Assembly: GCF_042685645.1 (NCBI RefSeq)
Contig: NZ_JBHUNX010000001.1
Span: forward strand, 4,092,001-4,156,000
Direction: 5' to 3'
DNA from: Salininema proteolyticum
Lineage (GTDB): Bacteria > Actinomycetota > Actinomycetes > Mycobacteriales > Micromonosporaceae
Length of the DNA: 64,000 nt
Below are positions 50,862-59,631 of the stretch, piece after piece (positions within the stretch are counted from its first letter, which is position 1; each line of letters starts with the position of its first letter). The position numbers were made by a program, and so were the translations under genes. A model generated the notes under the pieces. The model had not been told where the DNA came from. It saw only the letters and a program-made list of their open reading frames with translations, and ran no database searches.

Positions 50862-52169
50862 CTAGGAGTTCTCCGCGGCGACGGGGCGGCGCCGGGCCCG
50901 CTCGATCCCGGCCTGCCCTTTGAGGGGCGCTCCGCCGGGTTTCCCGCCCTTGTCGGAGGCGGCCTTGGCGATCAGCCCGGCCACTCCGGCGGCGACGGAG
51001 ATGACGCCGCCGAGCCAGAGGCCGGCCCGTCCGCCCGCGATGTCGGAGGCGATCCCGACGATCGGCGCGCAGATGGGAGTGGAGCCGAGGAAGATCATCA
51101 TGTAGACGGCCATGACCCGTCCGCGCATCTTGCCGCCGACGCCCATCTGGATGCGCTGGTTGGCCGCCTGAGCGAAGTACACCATGGCGAAGCCGGTGGG
51201 GACCAGCAGGACCCCGGCCGTCGGCAGGTTCGGGGCGAAGCCGGTGGCGGTGGTGCCGACTCCGAGCAGCAGTCCGGACCAGATGACGTCGTGGGCGCTG
51301 GGCCTGGTGTACCGCCGCCCGCTGTAGAGGGCGCCGACGAGCGCGCCGACCGACAGGCAGGTGAGCAGGAGCCCGAAGGCGTCGGCGTCCGTGCCGAACT
51401 CGGTCTTGGACAGCAGCGAGAGCGTGACGGGGAAGTTGAAGGCGAACCCGCCGATGAGGGCGACCATGAAGAGGACGCCGAGGATGTCCTTGCGGGTCTT
51501 GAGGTAGCGCAGGGCCGGGAGAACGGCGTTGTCGCGCGTGGGCCGCGCCTGGTTGCGCAGTTCGCGGCGCAGTAGGACGGCGTTGGCGAGCGCCGGGGAG
51601 AGGAAGAGGGCGGCGGTGACGGCGATGACCGCGCCGGTCGAGGTCAGGGCGATGAGCAGTCCGGCGAGGGTGGGGCCGAAGATGCGGGAGATGTTGAAGA
51701 TCGCCGAGCCCAGGCTGATCGCGTTGGGCAGCATGTCCTTGTCGACCAGCTCGGAGAAGAACGACTGGCGGGTGGGGCCCTCGATCGTCTGGATGCAGCC
51801 GGAGGCGAAGACGGCGAGGTAGACGTGCCAGATCTCCGCGTGTCCGGTGAGGACGGTCGTGGCGAGGGATCCGGCGATCAGGGCCTGGCCGATGGAGGAG
51901 AGGAGGAGGACCTTGCGCTTGTCGAAGCCGTCGGCGACGCGGCCGGCGAAGAGCCCGAACATGAGCATGGGCCCGAACTGGAGGGCGAGGGTGCCACCGA
52001 GGGCGAGGCCGGAGTCGCCGGAGAGTTGGAGGACGAGCCAGGAGACGGCGGTGGTCTGGAGCCAGAAGCCGAGGGTGCCGCCGAGCTGCCCTGCGGCGTA
52101 GACGCGGTATTCCGAGACGCTCAGGGCTCGGAACGTCTGGTGCAGCTGTTCGGCGATTTTCGGGGACAT
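50862..52169 (-). CDS. MFS-family exporter (EntS-like)
   Basis: 435 residues, about twelve helices. The loop GRVADGFDKRKVLLLS near 75-90 is the MFS motif A, and the protein belongs to the MFS_3 group (EntS/drug exporters). PTRQSFFSELVDKDMLPNAISL near 135-155 is typical of that group. Exports small molecules such as siderophores or drugs; substrate unknown. ATG near TAAAAT and GACGGGAT. A Ser/Lys/Arg-rich C-terminal tail follows the last helix. Confidence 0.88.
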   Translation of the reverse strand: MSPKIAEQLHQTFRALSVSEYRVYAAGQLGGTLGFWLQTTAVSWLVLQLSGDSGLALGGTLALQFGPMLMFGLFAGRVADGFDKRKVLLLSSIGQALIAGSLATTVLTGHAEIWHVYLAVFASGCIQTIEGPTRQSFFSELVDKDMLPNAISLGSAIFNISRIFGPTLAGLLIALTSTGAVIAVTAALFLSPALANAVLLRRELRNQARPTRDNAVLPALRYLKTRKDILGVLFMVALIGGFAFNFPVTLSLLSKTEFGTDADAFGLLLTCLSVGALVGALYSGRRYTRPSAHDVIWSGLLLGVGTTATGFAPNLPTAGVLLVPTGFAMVYFAQAANQRIQMGVGGKMRGRVMAVYMMIFLGSTPICAPIVGIASDIAGGRAGLWLGGVISVAAGVAGLIAKAASDKGGKPGGAPLKGQAGIERARRRPVAAENS

Positions 52170-52322
52170 ATCCCGTCCAGCTTATTTTACTTGCCGACCG
52201 GCTAGCCAGTGCTTGAGGGGAAACTCACCATACCGAGCAGGGCCCACGAGGCGGAGGGGCCCGCCCGTTCTCCCTCTCCGTGGGCGGTCCCCGGCCCTCC
52301 CGGCAACGGCCGAAACCATTCT

Positions 52323-52344
52323 CCGCCCCGCTTTCCCGGGGCGG
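52323..52344 (-). terminator. Terminator hairpin for the 294-residue gene
   Basis: CCGCCCCG-N6-CGGGGCGG perfect stem, 36 nt past the stop at 52380. Confidence 0.65.
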
Positions 52345-52379
52345 TCCGGACTCCCCGGCCACGGACGGGACGGCGCGGT

Positions 52380-53264
52380 CTATCCCTCGTTCCCGGGCGC
52401 CGCCCGCTGCGGTATCGGCTTGCCCATCGACTCTTGGGCGATGCCCTGCGCCTCCATGGCGTCGGCCTGTTCGCCCTCCGGAAGCGCCGCCCCCTCGGCC
52501 CGCTCCTCGGCCTCCCGGCGCTTGAAGGTGAGCTTCTCCTTCATCTCGGACAGCCAGGCGGCCCGCTCCTCGGCGTTCTTGAAGACCACCTCGGGTTCGG
52601 CGTTCTCGATCGGGACCGCCCGCTCGGCCGCCTCCTCGCGGATCAGGGCCTCGAGGTCGGGGCGCAGCATCATCAGAGGCGTCGAGAACAGGCCGGTCTC
52701 GGCCTCCTTCGTCCTGATCCACCCCTTGTACTCGACGTTCGCGATGAACTGGCGGCCCACCGTCTCGGGGTTCTTGATCGCCTTGTCGGCCGACAGCGCC
52801 AAGAGGGTGAAGAAGATGCCCGACGCCTTCTCGACGGCCCATTCGCGTCCGGGCACGGGCGGGAGGAAGCCGGCGATGGTGTCGACGATGCTCTCGTTGA
52901 CGGCCGTGGCGATCATGTCGTCCACCGTCCTGGTCCGGAAGCAGCGCACCTTCTTCCACTTCGCGTTGTCCCCGTCGAACCCGATCTCGTCGGGGGAGAT
53001 GGTGATGCCGCCGACGATGTCCAGCCTGTTGAGCAGGATCCCCGTCCCCCGCGGAGGTTTGCGCCCGCCGGTGACGAAGGTGGAGAGCCCGACCTGCCAC
53101 TCGCGGTCCAAGGGGCGGTGGGGCAGGGGGAACCGGGCCAGGACGTCCTCCATGGTGAGGTCGGAGGCCGCGGCCTTCCCCTGGCGCACCACGGCGTTCG
53201 TCTTCTGGGAGGCGGACTCGCGGGCCCGGTCGGTCATACTGGTGATCTTGTCTTTCCAACTCAC
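52380..53264 (-). CDS. Conserved hypothetical cytoplasmic protein
   Basis: 294 residues. The opening SWKDKITSMTDRARESASQKTN is helical and charged. The middle carries LDREWQVGLSTFVTGGRKPPRG, and the middle-to-late part has VAERIxxx-like strands such as FIANVEYKGW. The C-terminus is charged and Glu/Lys-rich, likely disordered. Nothing recognised. Leaderless start: TATTTT (53271-53276), 6 nt, GTG. Confidence 0.7.
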   Translation of the reverse strand: MSWKDKITSMTDRARESASQKTNAVVRQGKAAASDLTMEDVLARFPLPHRPLDREWQVGLSTFVTGGRKPPRGTGILLNRLDIVGGITISPDEIGFDGDNAKWKKVRCFRTRTVDDMIATAVNESIVDTIAGFLPPVPGREWAVEKASGIFFTLLALSADKAIKNPETVGRQFIANVEYKGWIRTKEAETGLFSTPLMMLRPDLEALIREEAAERAVPIENAEPEVVFKNAEERAAWLSEMKEKLTFKRREAEERAEGAALPEGEQADAMEAQGIAQESMGKPIPQRAAPGNEG

Positions 53265-53317
53265 CTGATTAAAATACCGGGGCGCGGCAAACGGGGTATG
53301 GTGCGGGACAGCGGAAA

Positions 53318-53342
53318 GCGGCGCCCGATAACCGGACGCCGC
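53318..53342 (-). terminator. Hairpin after sepH
   Basis: GCGGCG-N13-CGCCGC, 17 nt past the sepH stop. Weak stem, no T run. Confidence 0.4.
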
Positions 53343-53358
53343 CTCGTTGGGCCGTTGG

Positions 53359-54507
53359 CTACCGCGAAGGTCCGAACAGGACGTCGTCCCAGGCGGGAAG
53401 CTCGTTGCGCGGACGCTTGGAACGGCCGCCGGAGCCGGCCAGCGCCGCCCCCTGGCCTTCGGCCTTGTGCTCGGTGGGGCGCAGGAGCGCCAGCGACGGG
53501 ACCTCGGGGCTCTCCTGCTCCTCGGCCACGGTCGATCCGGGCAGCCCCAAGGGCGCGGGACGCTGTCCGCGCGCCTCCGAGGGCTCCACGTCGAAAGGAC
53601 GCTCCAGCACTTCCCGCAGGCGGTCGCGGCGCAGCGGGTCGTCGGCGCGCTGCGGCCGTCCGGGCGCCTCGATCGGCGGGACGGCCGAGGGCGCGCGGGT
53701 CGCCGGCGTGGCCGATCCCGGCAGTCCGCCGTCGGCGGTGCGCTGCTCGGAGGTCGAACCGGGCAGGCCGGCCGAGTGCGCCTCCTGCTGCGCCCGCTGG
53801 GACTCCCGCTCCTCGGGCTCTTCGCCGACCACTCCGTGGAGCGGGTCGCGCGAGGGCCGGGAGCTCTGCTGCGCCGGGTACTCCGGCCGGGCGGGGGCCT
53901 GCGGCTGCGGCGTCAGGCTCGAGAGGAACTGGGCCATCTCGTCGTCCGGCGTCACGCTGCGGCGGGTCCTGTCGAGCTTCCAGCGGGCGTGCGCGGTCGT
54001 CTTGCCCGAGGACCACGAGGCCTGGACGAGCCAGGAGGCGTCCTCGAGCCGCCAGGCGTCCCAGGAGACCGCGTCGGGGTCGACGCCGTGCTGGGCCAGC
54101 TTGTCGTCCACGACCGCGGACATGCGCTCGTTCTCCGAGGACGTGCTCAGCCTCGCGCGCCGTGCCGACTGGGCGAGCATCGCCCGCTCCTGCAGGACCG
54201 GCCCCGCGTAGCGCAGGACCCTGTCGACGGGGACGGCCGCCGACATGGCGATCTCGTCGGCCGACTCGCCCGCGCGGATGCGGGTCTGGATATCGCGGGG
54301 GGAAAGGTTGAGGGTGGGCCGCACGGCCCCGGCCTTCGGACTCTCGTCTCGCGGCAGGATCTTGGGGCCGGCGCTCTCCGACTGGTGGATGTCCACGACC
54401 GATTGGACGCGCTCGTCCAGCGGCAGGGCGAGCAGGCGCCCCAACTCGTCGGCGAGCACGAGCGCTTGGCCGTCATCCGAGAGGGCTACGAACCTCACTG
54501 GTCTCAT
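53359..54507 (-). CDS. sepH: Septation protein SepH (DUF3071)
   Basis: 382 residues from ATG 54507. The N-terminal DUF3071 domain (about 1-75, MRPVRFVALSDDGQALVLAD start) is followed by an HTH-like segment (LSPRDIQTRIRAGESADEIA near 80-100). This is the region that stimulates FtsZ assembly in Streptomyces SepH. Residues about 180-382 are disordered and Pro/Glu-rich, with three LPGS-type repeats (GLPGST, GLPGSA, GLPGST). It should act at the division septum. GAGGTGACGGGC upstream. The DUF2530 gene is divergent next door, the usual context. Confidence 0.9.
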   Translation of the reverse strand: MRPVRFVALSDDGQALVLADELGRLLALPLDERVQSVVDIHQSESAGPKILPRDESPKAGAVRPTLNLSPRDIQTRIRAGESADEIAMSAAVPVDRVLRYAGPVLQERAMLAQSARRARLSTSSENERMSAVVDDKLAQHGVDPDAVSWDAWRLEDASWLVQASWSSGKTTAHARWKLDRTRRSVTPDDEMAQFLSSLTPQPQAPARPEYPAQQSSRPSRDPLHGVVGEEPEERESQRAQQEAHSAGLPGSTSEQRTADGGLPGSATPATRAPSAVPPIEAPGRPQRADDPLRRDRLREVLERPFDVEPSEARGQRPAPLGLPGSTVAEEQESPEVPSLALLRPTEHKAEGQGAALAGSGGRSKRPRNELPAWDDVLFGPSR

Positions 54508-54781
54508 GCCCGTCACCTCGTCCCTTTTTTCGGCACTTTCCCGTGAACTGGTCTGGTCTGTATGTCTTGCGAGTCCGGTTCTAGCCTTAAACTGTACCTT
54601 CCCAGCGCCACAAGCATGAAGTACATTCGATACTTTTCCGCCGCGCCACTCGATTCGAATAACGCTCATATGTGTGCGGGGAAAGGGGAAGGCCTCCACC
54701 GTATATCGCCCGGACACTTCACGCCAGGGCGTGAGTCACGCACCCGGCGGTGCCCCGGAGCCCCCGAAGACTACTGCCGGT

Positions 54782-54810
54782 TTGTCCCCGGCCACGGTAT
54801 GGGATACATT
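54782..54810 (+). promoter_or_regulatory. Promoter of the DUF2530 gene
   Basis: TTGTCC, 17-nt spacer, TACATT, then 7 nt to a GTG at 54818. Predicts a leaderless mRNA starting at that GTG. Confidence 0.7.
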
Positions 54811-54817
54811 TAGCTGC

Positions 54818-55144
54818 GTGCCGCGAAACGACCGCGATCGATCGAAACCAGGCGAAGCGGGCCCTCACAGCGAGATGACCGAAGAAGAACTCCTGACCCC
54901 GACCTTCGTCGCCGCGCGCTACCCCGAGAAGCGGAGCCCCGAGCCCGCCCGAGTCCCGATGGTGCCGGTCTTCGCCGTCGGAACGGCCCTCTGGGTGATC
55001 GCCTTCATCATCGTCCACCTCAACCGCGAGGCCCTCGAAGCGAGCGGACGCGGATGGTGGCCGACCTGCGCCGCCATAGGCATAGTCATAGGAATCCTCG
55101 GAACGGTCACGATGTACGTCCGAGACCGGCGCCGCCGGAGATGA
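54818..55144 (+). CDS. DUF2530 membrane protein
   Basis: 108 residues from GTG 54818 (leaderless; an ATG at 54875 is the alternative). Two helices near 51-68 (VPVFAVGTALWVIAFIIVHL) and 78-98 (WWPTCAAIGIVIGILGTVTMYV), then RDRRRRR. This two-helix plus arginine-tail layout, with the conserved GTALW, is the DUF2530 family found beside sepH and DUF3027 in actinobacteria. Function unknown. Confidence 0.8.
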   Translation: MPRNDRDRSKPGEAGPHSEMTEEELLTPTFVAARYPEKRSPEPARVPMVPVFAVGTALWVIAFIIVHLNREALEASGRGWWPTCAAIGIVIGILGTVTMYVRDRRRRR

Positions 55145-55147
55145 GAG

Positions 55148-55174
55148 ACTCCCCGCGGCGCGGCCGCGGGGAGT
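55148..55174. terminator. Bidirectional terminator hairpin
   Basis: ACTCCCCGCGG pairs with CCGCGGGGAGT around a 5-nt loop, between the convergent DUF2530 and DUF3027 genes. Confidence 0.8.
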
Positions 55175-55189
55175 GGGAAGCCGTTTCGG

Positions 55190-55966
55190 CTAAAGCTCTT
55201 CGGTGGTGCCGTCGTTGTACACGGTCACCGAGGTGTACACGCCCTGGGGCGAAGTGTCCACAATGTCACTGACCTGCGAGTGCGCCCCGCAGCCGTGGTC
55301 GGCGGAGACGACCTTCCCGTCCTCCTGGGAGTACAGGTTCGCGCAGGCGCCGAACTCCAGCCTCATCGAACCCGCCAGGGGCAGGAAGAAGCCGCACGTC
55401 CCGCACCGCGCGTCCTTCGGCGCCGACTCGGCCACCGGGGCGAACGGCCCGCGGTCGCCGTCGTACCAGCGCTGCGCGGCCTCGGCGCGCCCGTCGCGGT
55501 TCATCACCCGCTGGCGCCCCACCCCGAGCTCGAAGGCGATGTCCTCCACCGCCTCGTCGTCGGAGTGGGTGTAGGCGGGCATGAGCCGGTCGTCCTCGGA
55601 CGAGGTCGGCAGGATGTCGCCCACCCCGACCTCGTGCTCGGTGAGCCGGTCCATCCAGGGCACCCACTGCGGCGAGCGCAGCGCGTCGGGCCCCGGCAGC
55701 ATGGCGACCTCGGAGACGGTCACCAGCTTGGAGCGGGGGACCCGGGTCACCACCACGGCCCAGCGCCATCCCCGGTAGCCGGGCATGGTCGACTCGAAGT
55801 AGTGCGTGGCCACCCGGTCCTCGTCGGCGACGGTCTCCAGGTGGGCGCCGACGCCTTCGCCGGTCGACTCGGCGGCCTCGCGGGCGAGGTCCACCGCCTC
55901 CGCGAGGACCTTGTCAAGGCGGGGGCGGCGCTTGCGGTTGCGAACAGCGGTAGAAGTCTCTGGCAC
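55190..55966 (-). CDS. DUF3027 protein
   Basis: 258 residues from GTG 55966. Core motifs: LDKVLAEAVDLAREAAES, VATHYFESTMPGYRGWRWAVVVTR, ALRSPQWVPWMDRL, and a possible zinc site with CGTCGFF (CxxC) and FGACANLYSQEDG followed by DHGCGAHS. This is the actinobacterial DUF3027 family; role unknown. Leaderless start: TATGCT (55973-55978), 6 nt, GTG. A longer frame to 55990 would cover that -10 box. Divergent from mqnB. Confidence 0.88.
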   Translation of the reverse strand: MPETSTAVRNRKRRPRLDKVLAEAVDLAREAAESTGEGVGAHLETVADEDRVATHYFESTMPGYRGWRWAVVVTRVPRSKLVTVSEVAMLPGPDALRSPQWVPWMDRLTEHEVGVGDILPTSSEDDRLMPAYTHSDDEAVEDIAFELGVGRQRVMNRDGRAEAAQRWYDGDRGPFAPVAESAPKDARCGTCGFFLPLAGSMRLEFGACANLYSQEDGKVVSADHGCGAHSQVSDIVDTSPQGVYTSVTVYNDGTTEEL

Positions 55967-56065
55967 ACCACAAGCATAGGCCACTCTCACTGTTGCGACG
56001 TGACTTGGCCGGTGTTAGATGCGCCCAACCCACAGGTTCACTCTTCGGCGAGCTAGTTTCGACGC

Positions 56066-56665
56066 ATGCCTACCCTGATCGTGTGCGCCGTCGACGCCGA
56101 GGCCGAGGCCGTCCGCGCCGGACTGGCCGACCCCGGCCGCTTCTCCGTCATGACCTCCGGCGTGGGGCCCGCCGCCGCGGCCGCCTCCACCGCCACGGCG
56201 CTCGCCCGCGGCGAGTACGACGCGGTGGTCAACGCCGGCGTGTGCGGGGCGTTCCAGGGACGCGCCGACATCGGCGACACGCTGATAGCGGTGCGCACGG
56301 CGGCGGCCGACCTCGGGGTGGACCTCGCCGACCAGTTCCAGCCGCTCGACGAGCTGGGCTTCGGGTCCATGACCGTCGACTGCGACCCGTCGCTCACCGA
56401 AGGGGTCGAGGGCTACCGGGGCGACATCCTCACCCTGACGTCGATCACGGGGACGGCCGACAAGGGTCTGCTCCTGACCAACCGATTCCCCGCCGCGCTG
56501 GGCGAGGCGATGGAGGGCTTCGGCGTCGCCACGGCCGCCCGCCAGGCCGGTCTCCCGTTCGCCGAGGTGCGCACGGTCTCCAACTTCGTCGGCGACCGCG
56601 ACGTCGCCGGGTGGGACTGGAAGGGCGCCTTCGGCGCGCTGACCGAGGCGGTGTCGCGGCTGTGA
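56066..56665 (+). CDS. mqnB: Futalosine hydrolase MqnB
   Basis: 199 residues. Purine nucleoside phosphorylase fold: LIVCAVDAEAEAV, SGVGPAAAAASTA, VVNAGVCGAF, SMTVDCD, and NFVGDRDVAGWDW near the end with the catalytic Asp. Cleaves hypoxanthine from futalosine in the alternative menaquinone pathway. Leaderless start: TAGTTT (56054-56059), 6 nt, ATG. GTGA overlap with mqnD. Confidence 0.92.
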   Translation: MPTLIVCAVDAEAEAVRAGLADPGRFSVMTSGVGPAAAAASTATALARGEYDAVVNAGVCGAFQGRADIGDTLIAVRTAAADLGVDLADQFQPLDELGFGSMTVDCDPSLTEGVEGYRGDILTLTSITGTADKGLLLTNRFPAALGEAMEGFGVATAARQAGLPFAEVRTVSNFVGDRDVAGWDWKGAFGALTEAVSRL

Positions 56666-57480
56666 GCCTCCGCTTCGCGCACTCGCCGTGCCCCAACGAC
56701 ACCTTCATATTCCACGCCTGGACGCACGGCCTGGTCGACGGCCCCGACGTGGCGGTCTCCTTCGCCGACATCGACATCACCAACGACCCCGAACGGCGCG
56801 ACCCGTCCTGGAACCTCATGAAGGTCTCCTACGGCAACCTCGCCCGCCTCTACCCCGAGTGGCGGCTGCTGCCCAACGGCGGCGCGCTCGGACACGACTG
56901 CGGCCCCCTCCTGCTCCGGCGCCGGGGCGCGGGGCTCGGGGGGCGCCTGGCGGTCCCGTCGCTCTACTCCACCGCCTACGCGCTGTTCACGATGTGGAAC
57001 GACGAGGACGGGCCCGAGTGGGACGCCGTCGACGTGGTGCCCTTCGACGAGATCATGCCGCGGGTCGCCTCCGGCGAGTACGACGCCGGGCTGGTCATCC
57101 ACGAAGCCCGCTTCACCTACGGCGAGTGGGGGCTGGAGCGGACCGTCGACCTCGGCCAGTGGTGGGAGGCGGCTACGGGCGTGCCGATCCCGCTGGGCGC
57201 CATCGTGGCCCGCCGCGAGATCGATCCCGCCCCGATCACCGCCGCGATCGGCGACTCGCTCCGCCACGCGTGGGCCGACCCCTCGGCGAGCGCCTCCTAT
57301 ATCGCCGCCAACGCCCAGGAGATGGATCCCGAGGTGTGCCGCAAGCACATCGACCTCTACGTCAACGAGTTCTCCCTCGATCTGGGGGACAAGGGGAAGG
57401 CCGCGATCGAGCGCCTGTTCACCGCGATGGGCGCCGACTCCCGGGCCCTCGGGCTGCTGTCCGCCGACCTCGCCCGATAG
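56662..57480 (+). CDS. mqnD: 1,4-dihydroxy-6-naphthoate synthase MqnD
   Basis: 272 residues from GTG 56662. Type II periplasmic-binding-fold enzyme: AHSPCPNDTFIFHAW at the start, KVSYGNLARL, VPSLYSTAY and the catalytic His in VIHEARFTY. Acts on cyclic de-hypoxanthine futalosine to give 1,4-dihydroxy-6-naphthoate. GTGA overlap with mqnB shows co-translation. mqnA, mqnC and mqnE lie elsewhere. Confidence 0.94.
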   Translation: MSLRFAHSPCPNDTFIFHAWTHGLVDGPDVAVSFADIDITNDPERRDPSWNLMKVSYGNLARLYPEWRLLPNGGALGHDCGPLLLRRRGAGLGGRLAVPSLYSTAYALFTMWNDEDGPEWDAVDVVPFDEIMPRVASGEYDAGLVIHEARFTYGEWGLERTVDLGQWWEAATGVPIPLGAIVARREIDPAPITAAIGDSLRHAWADPSASASYIAANAQEMDPEVCRKHIDLYVNEFSLDLGDKGKAAIERLFTAMGADSRALGLLSADLAR

Positions 57481-57592
57481 GCGGCGCGACTCCTGTTCGC
57501 GCCCTTAAGGCACTGGCCCGTTTAGGTGTCCGCACTGTAATCTAGGGTCATACGCGAGATGTGACGCCTAGACGAGATGACGAGGTTCCGCC

Positions 57593-57985
57593 GTGCCTAC
57601 TGGCCGAGTGAAATGGTTCGACGCCGACAAGGGGTTCGGCTTTCTGACCCAGGACGAGGGCGGCAAGGACGTCTTCGTCCATCGCGACTCCCTGGCCGAC
57701 GGCGTGGAGGAGATCCTCAAAGGGCAGAAGGTGGAGTTCTCCATCATCGACACCCGCAAGGGCGCCCAGGCCATGGGCGTGTACGTCCTCGACTCCCCCG
57801 TGCTCAAGGGCGCCGAGAAGCAGCCCAAGCACACCCCTGAAGAGCTGGGCAGCATGCTGCAGGACATGGTGGGCGTCCTCGAGTCGCAGATCATGCCGAC
57901 CCTGGCCCGCGGGCGCCGCCCCGACAAGAAGGTGGGCGCCAAGATCGCCGAGGTCCTGCGCGCCGTCGCGGACGAGCTCGATTGA
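57593..57985 (+). CDS. Cold-shock-domain protein with C-terminal extension
   Basis: 130 residues from GTG 57593. Residues 1-67 are a classical cold-shock domain with RNP1 GFGFLTQ and RNP2 VFVHRDSL; it binds single-stranded RNA/DNA. The extension (about 75-130, EELGSMLQDMVGVLESQIMPTLARGRRPDKKVGAKIAEVLRAVADELD) is helical and typical of the long actinobacterial Csp group near mqn genes. Promoter and a 5' leader of about 40 nt lie upstream. Confidence 0.92.
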   Translation: MPTGRVKWFDADKGFGFLTQDEGGKDVFVHRDSLADGVEEILKGQKVEFSIIDTRKGAQAMGVYVLDSPVLKGAEKQPKHTPEELGSMLQDMVGVLESQIMPTLARGRRPDKKVGAKIAEVLRAVADELD

Positions 57986-58059
57986 CGCGGCCGTGCCCCG
58001 GCGTCCGAGGGGCAGGACTCGGCCGCGCCCGGTGGAGCGCGCTGGGTAGGCTGTAAGGC

Positions 58060-58896
58060 GTGGACGGCTCGCTGAAGGTTGACAGACTGCTCGACTCCCT
58101 CGCACGGCTCGACTCCCTCCTCGTGGCATTCTCAGGCGGAGCGGACTCGGCCTTCCTCCTGGCCGCCGCCGCCAAGGCCCTGGGTTCGGAGAGGGCCGCC
58201 GCGGCCACGGCCCTGTCGCCGTCCCTGCCTCCCTCGGAGGTCCGGGGCGCCGAGGAGTTCGCCCGCTCGCTCGGGGTCCGGCACCTGCTGCCGTCGACCA
58301 ACGAGCTCGACCGCGAGGGCTACCGGCGCAATGCCGGGGACCGCTGCTTCTTCTGCAAGACCGAGCTGATGAGCGTGCTCGGCCCGCTGGCGGAGACGGA
58401 AGGCTTCGCGAACGTCGCCACGGGCACCAACGCCGACGACACCGTCGCCGGGTTCCGGCCCGGCATCGAGGCCGGGCGCCGCGCCGGAGCGCTCACGCCG
58501 CTCGCCGACGCCGGCCTGACGAAGGCCGAGATCCGGTCGGCCTCCCGCGACTGGGGCCTGGCCACCTGGGACAAGCCCGCCGCCGCGTGCCTCTCCTCCC
58601 GCATCGCCTACGGCGTCACCATCACCCCCGGTCACCTGACCCGGGTCGGCAAGGCCGAGGCGGCGCTCCGCTCGCACTTGCGCGACAACGGGATCCCCGT
58701 GGCGAACCTGCGGGTGCGCGACCTCGGCGAGGACTCCGCCAGGGTAGAGGTCGACGCCGAGCACGTGGCCGCGCTCCGCGACCGCCCCGAGCTCCTGTCC
58801 GTCGTCGAGGGCTTCGCGTCCGTCACCGTGGACGAGCGGGGCTTCCGATCGGGCGCGATGAACGAAATGCTGCCCGATCCGGAGAAGTACCGCTAG
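58060..58896 (+). CDS. larE: LarE-type ATP-dependent sacrificial sulfur transferase
   Basis: 278 residues. PP-loop ATP site FSGGADSAFLLAA near 25; CFFCKTELM near 95; NADDTVAGFRPG near 125; and the sacrificial cysteine in KPAAACLSSRI near 177. In Lactobacillus LarE donates sulfur to make the nickel-pincer cofactor of lactate racemase. larA, larB and larC are not in this window, so the client enzyme is unknown. Leaderless start: TAGGCT (58047-58052), 7 nt, GTG. YidD follows 9 nt later. Confidence 0.9.
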   Translation: MDGSLKVDRLLDSLARLDSLLVAFSGGADSAFLLAAAAKALGSERAAAATALSPSLPPSEVRGAEEFARSLGVRHLLPSTNELDREGYRRNAGDRCFFCKTELMSVLGPLAETEGFANVATGTNADDTVAGFRPGIEAGRRAGALTPLADAGLTKAEIRSASRDWGLATWDKPAAACLSSRIAYGVTITPGHLTRVGKAEAALRSHLRDNGIPVANLRVRDLGEDSARVEVDAEHVAALRDRPELLSVVEGFASVTVDERGFRSGAMNEMLPDPEKYR

Positions 58897-58905
58897 CACT
58901 CCGCC

Positions 58906-59352
58906 ATGTCCGACCCGTCTCTCTATCAGGAAGCCTGCTCGCAGGGCTGCTCCGACCCCGCCTCCTCGGCCTGCAACCCCGACGGCCCCTGCCGTTCCTG
59001 CGGCGCGGCCTGCGGCGGCGCCAGGGACGCGGGCCCGTTCTCCATGTCGGTGGCGCTCTTCGTGTGGGCCCGGCTCGACGGCGACCGCCTGGCGCGGGCC
59101 GAGGCGGCGCACCGGCCCTGGGCCAGGGACCTCGGCCTGCGGGCCATCGCGTTCTACCGCCGCCGCGTCTCGCGCCGGCTGAACGTCACCTGCCGCTACG
59201 TGCCCTCCTGCTCCGGCTACGGCTACCGCGCCGTGCGCCGCTACGGCCTGTGGACCGGCTCCCGCCTGGCCCTCCTGCGGATCTGGCACTGCCGCCCAGG
59301 GGTGCGTCACGGCACCCGCGATCCCGTTCCCGCGCCCGGAGCGGACCGCTAG
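58906..59352 (+). CDS. yidD: YidD-family membrane protein insertion factor with Cys-rich N-terminus
   Basis: 148 residues. The YidD core (CRYVPSCSGYGYRAVRRYG, then LLRIWHCRPGVRHG) is at about 98-135. The N-terminal half is unusual: six cysteines in residues 11-36 (C11, C15, C23, C29, C32, C36), a possible zinc or Fe-S cluster site, followed by a helix. Classical YidD is about 70-85 residues and sits with rnpA-yidC; here it follows larE by 9 nt. Confidence 0.8.
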   Translation: MSDPSLYQEACSQGCSDPASSACNPDGPCRSCGAACGGARDAGPFSMSVALFVWARLDGDRLARAEAAHRPWARDLGLRAIAFYRRRVSRRLNVTCRYVPSCSGYGYRAVRRYGLWTGSRLALLRIWHCRPGVRHGTRDPVPAPGADR

Positions 59353-59362
59353 AATCGCAGGC

Positions 59363-59572
59363 ATGAGCAACGAGAAACTCCCCAAGACCGTGCCCGGCGG
59401 GAAGAACCACATCGTCCAGCCCGGACACCTCGAGATCGGCGAGATCACCTCGCCCCACATCGGTGCGTCCTCGCCGTTCGGGGAGTCCACCCCCATCCCG
59501 ATGCCCGTGAGCGAGATCGACTGGGAGCACTCCCCGAAGATCCCCGAGCGCATCGAGCACGAGGACGAGTAG
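59363..59572 (+). CDS. 69-residue hypothetical protein
   Basis: Pro/His/Glu-containing, no cysteine, no membrane helix (KLPKTVPGGKNHIVQPGHLEIGE, HIGASSPFGE, EIDWEHSPKI in short pieces). Leaderless start: TAGAAT (59350-59355), 7 nt, ATG. A bidirectional terminator follows. Unrecognised; could be a small cytoplasmic or regulatory peptide. Confidence 0.6.
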   Translation: MSNEKLPKTVPGGKNHIVQPGHLEIGEITSPHIGASSPFGESTPIPMPVSEIDWEHSPKIPERIEHEDE

Positions 59573-59587
59573 CCGTCTGAAAGCGCC

Positions 59588-59623
59588 GAAAGGGGGAGGG
59601 ACCGCGAAGTCCCTCCCCCTTTC
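59588..59623. terminator. Bidirectional rho-independent terminator
   Basis: GAAAGGGGGAGGGAC pairs perfectly with GTCCCTCCCCCTTTC around CGCGAA. The A run and T run serve the two convergent transcripts. Confidence 0.92.
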
Positions 59624-59631
59624 TCCATGCC

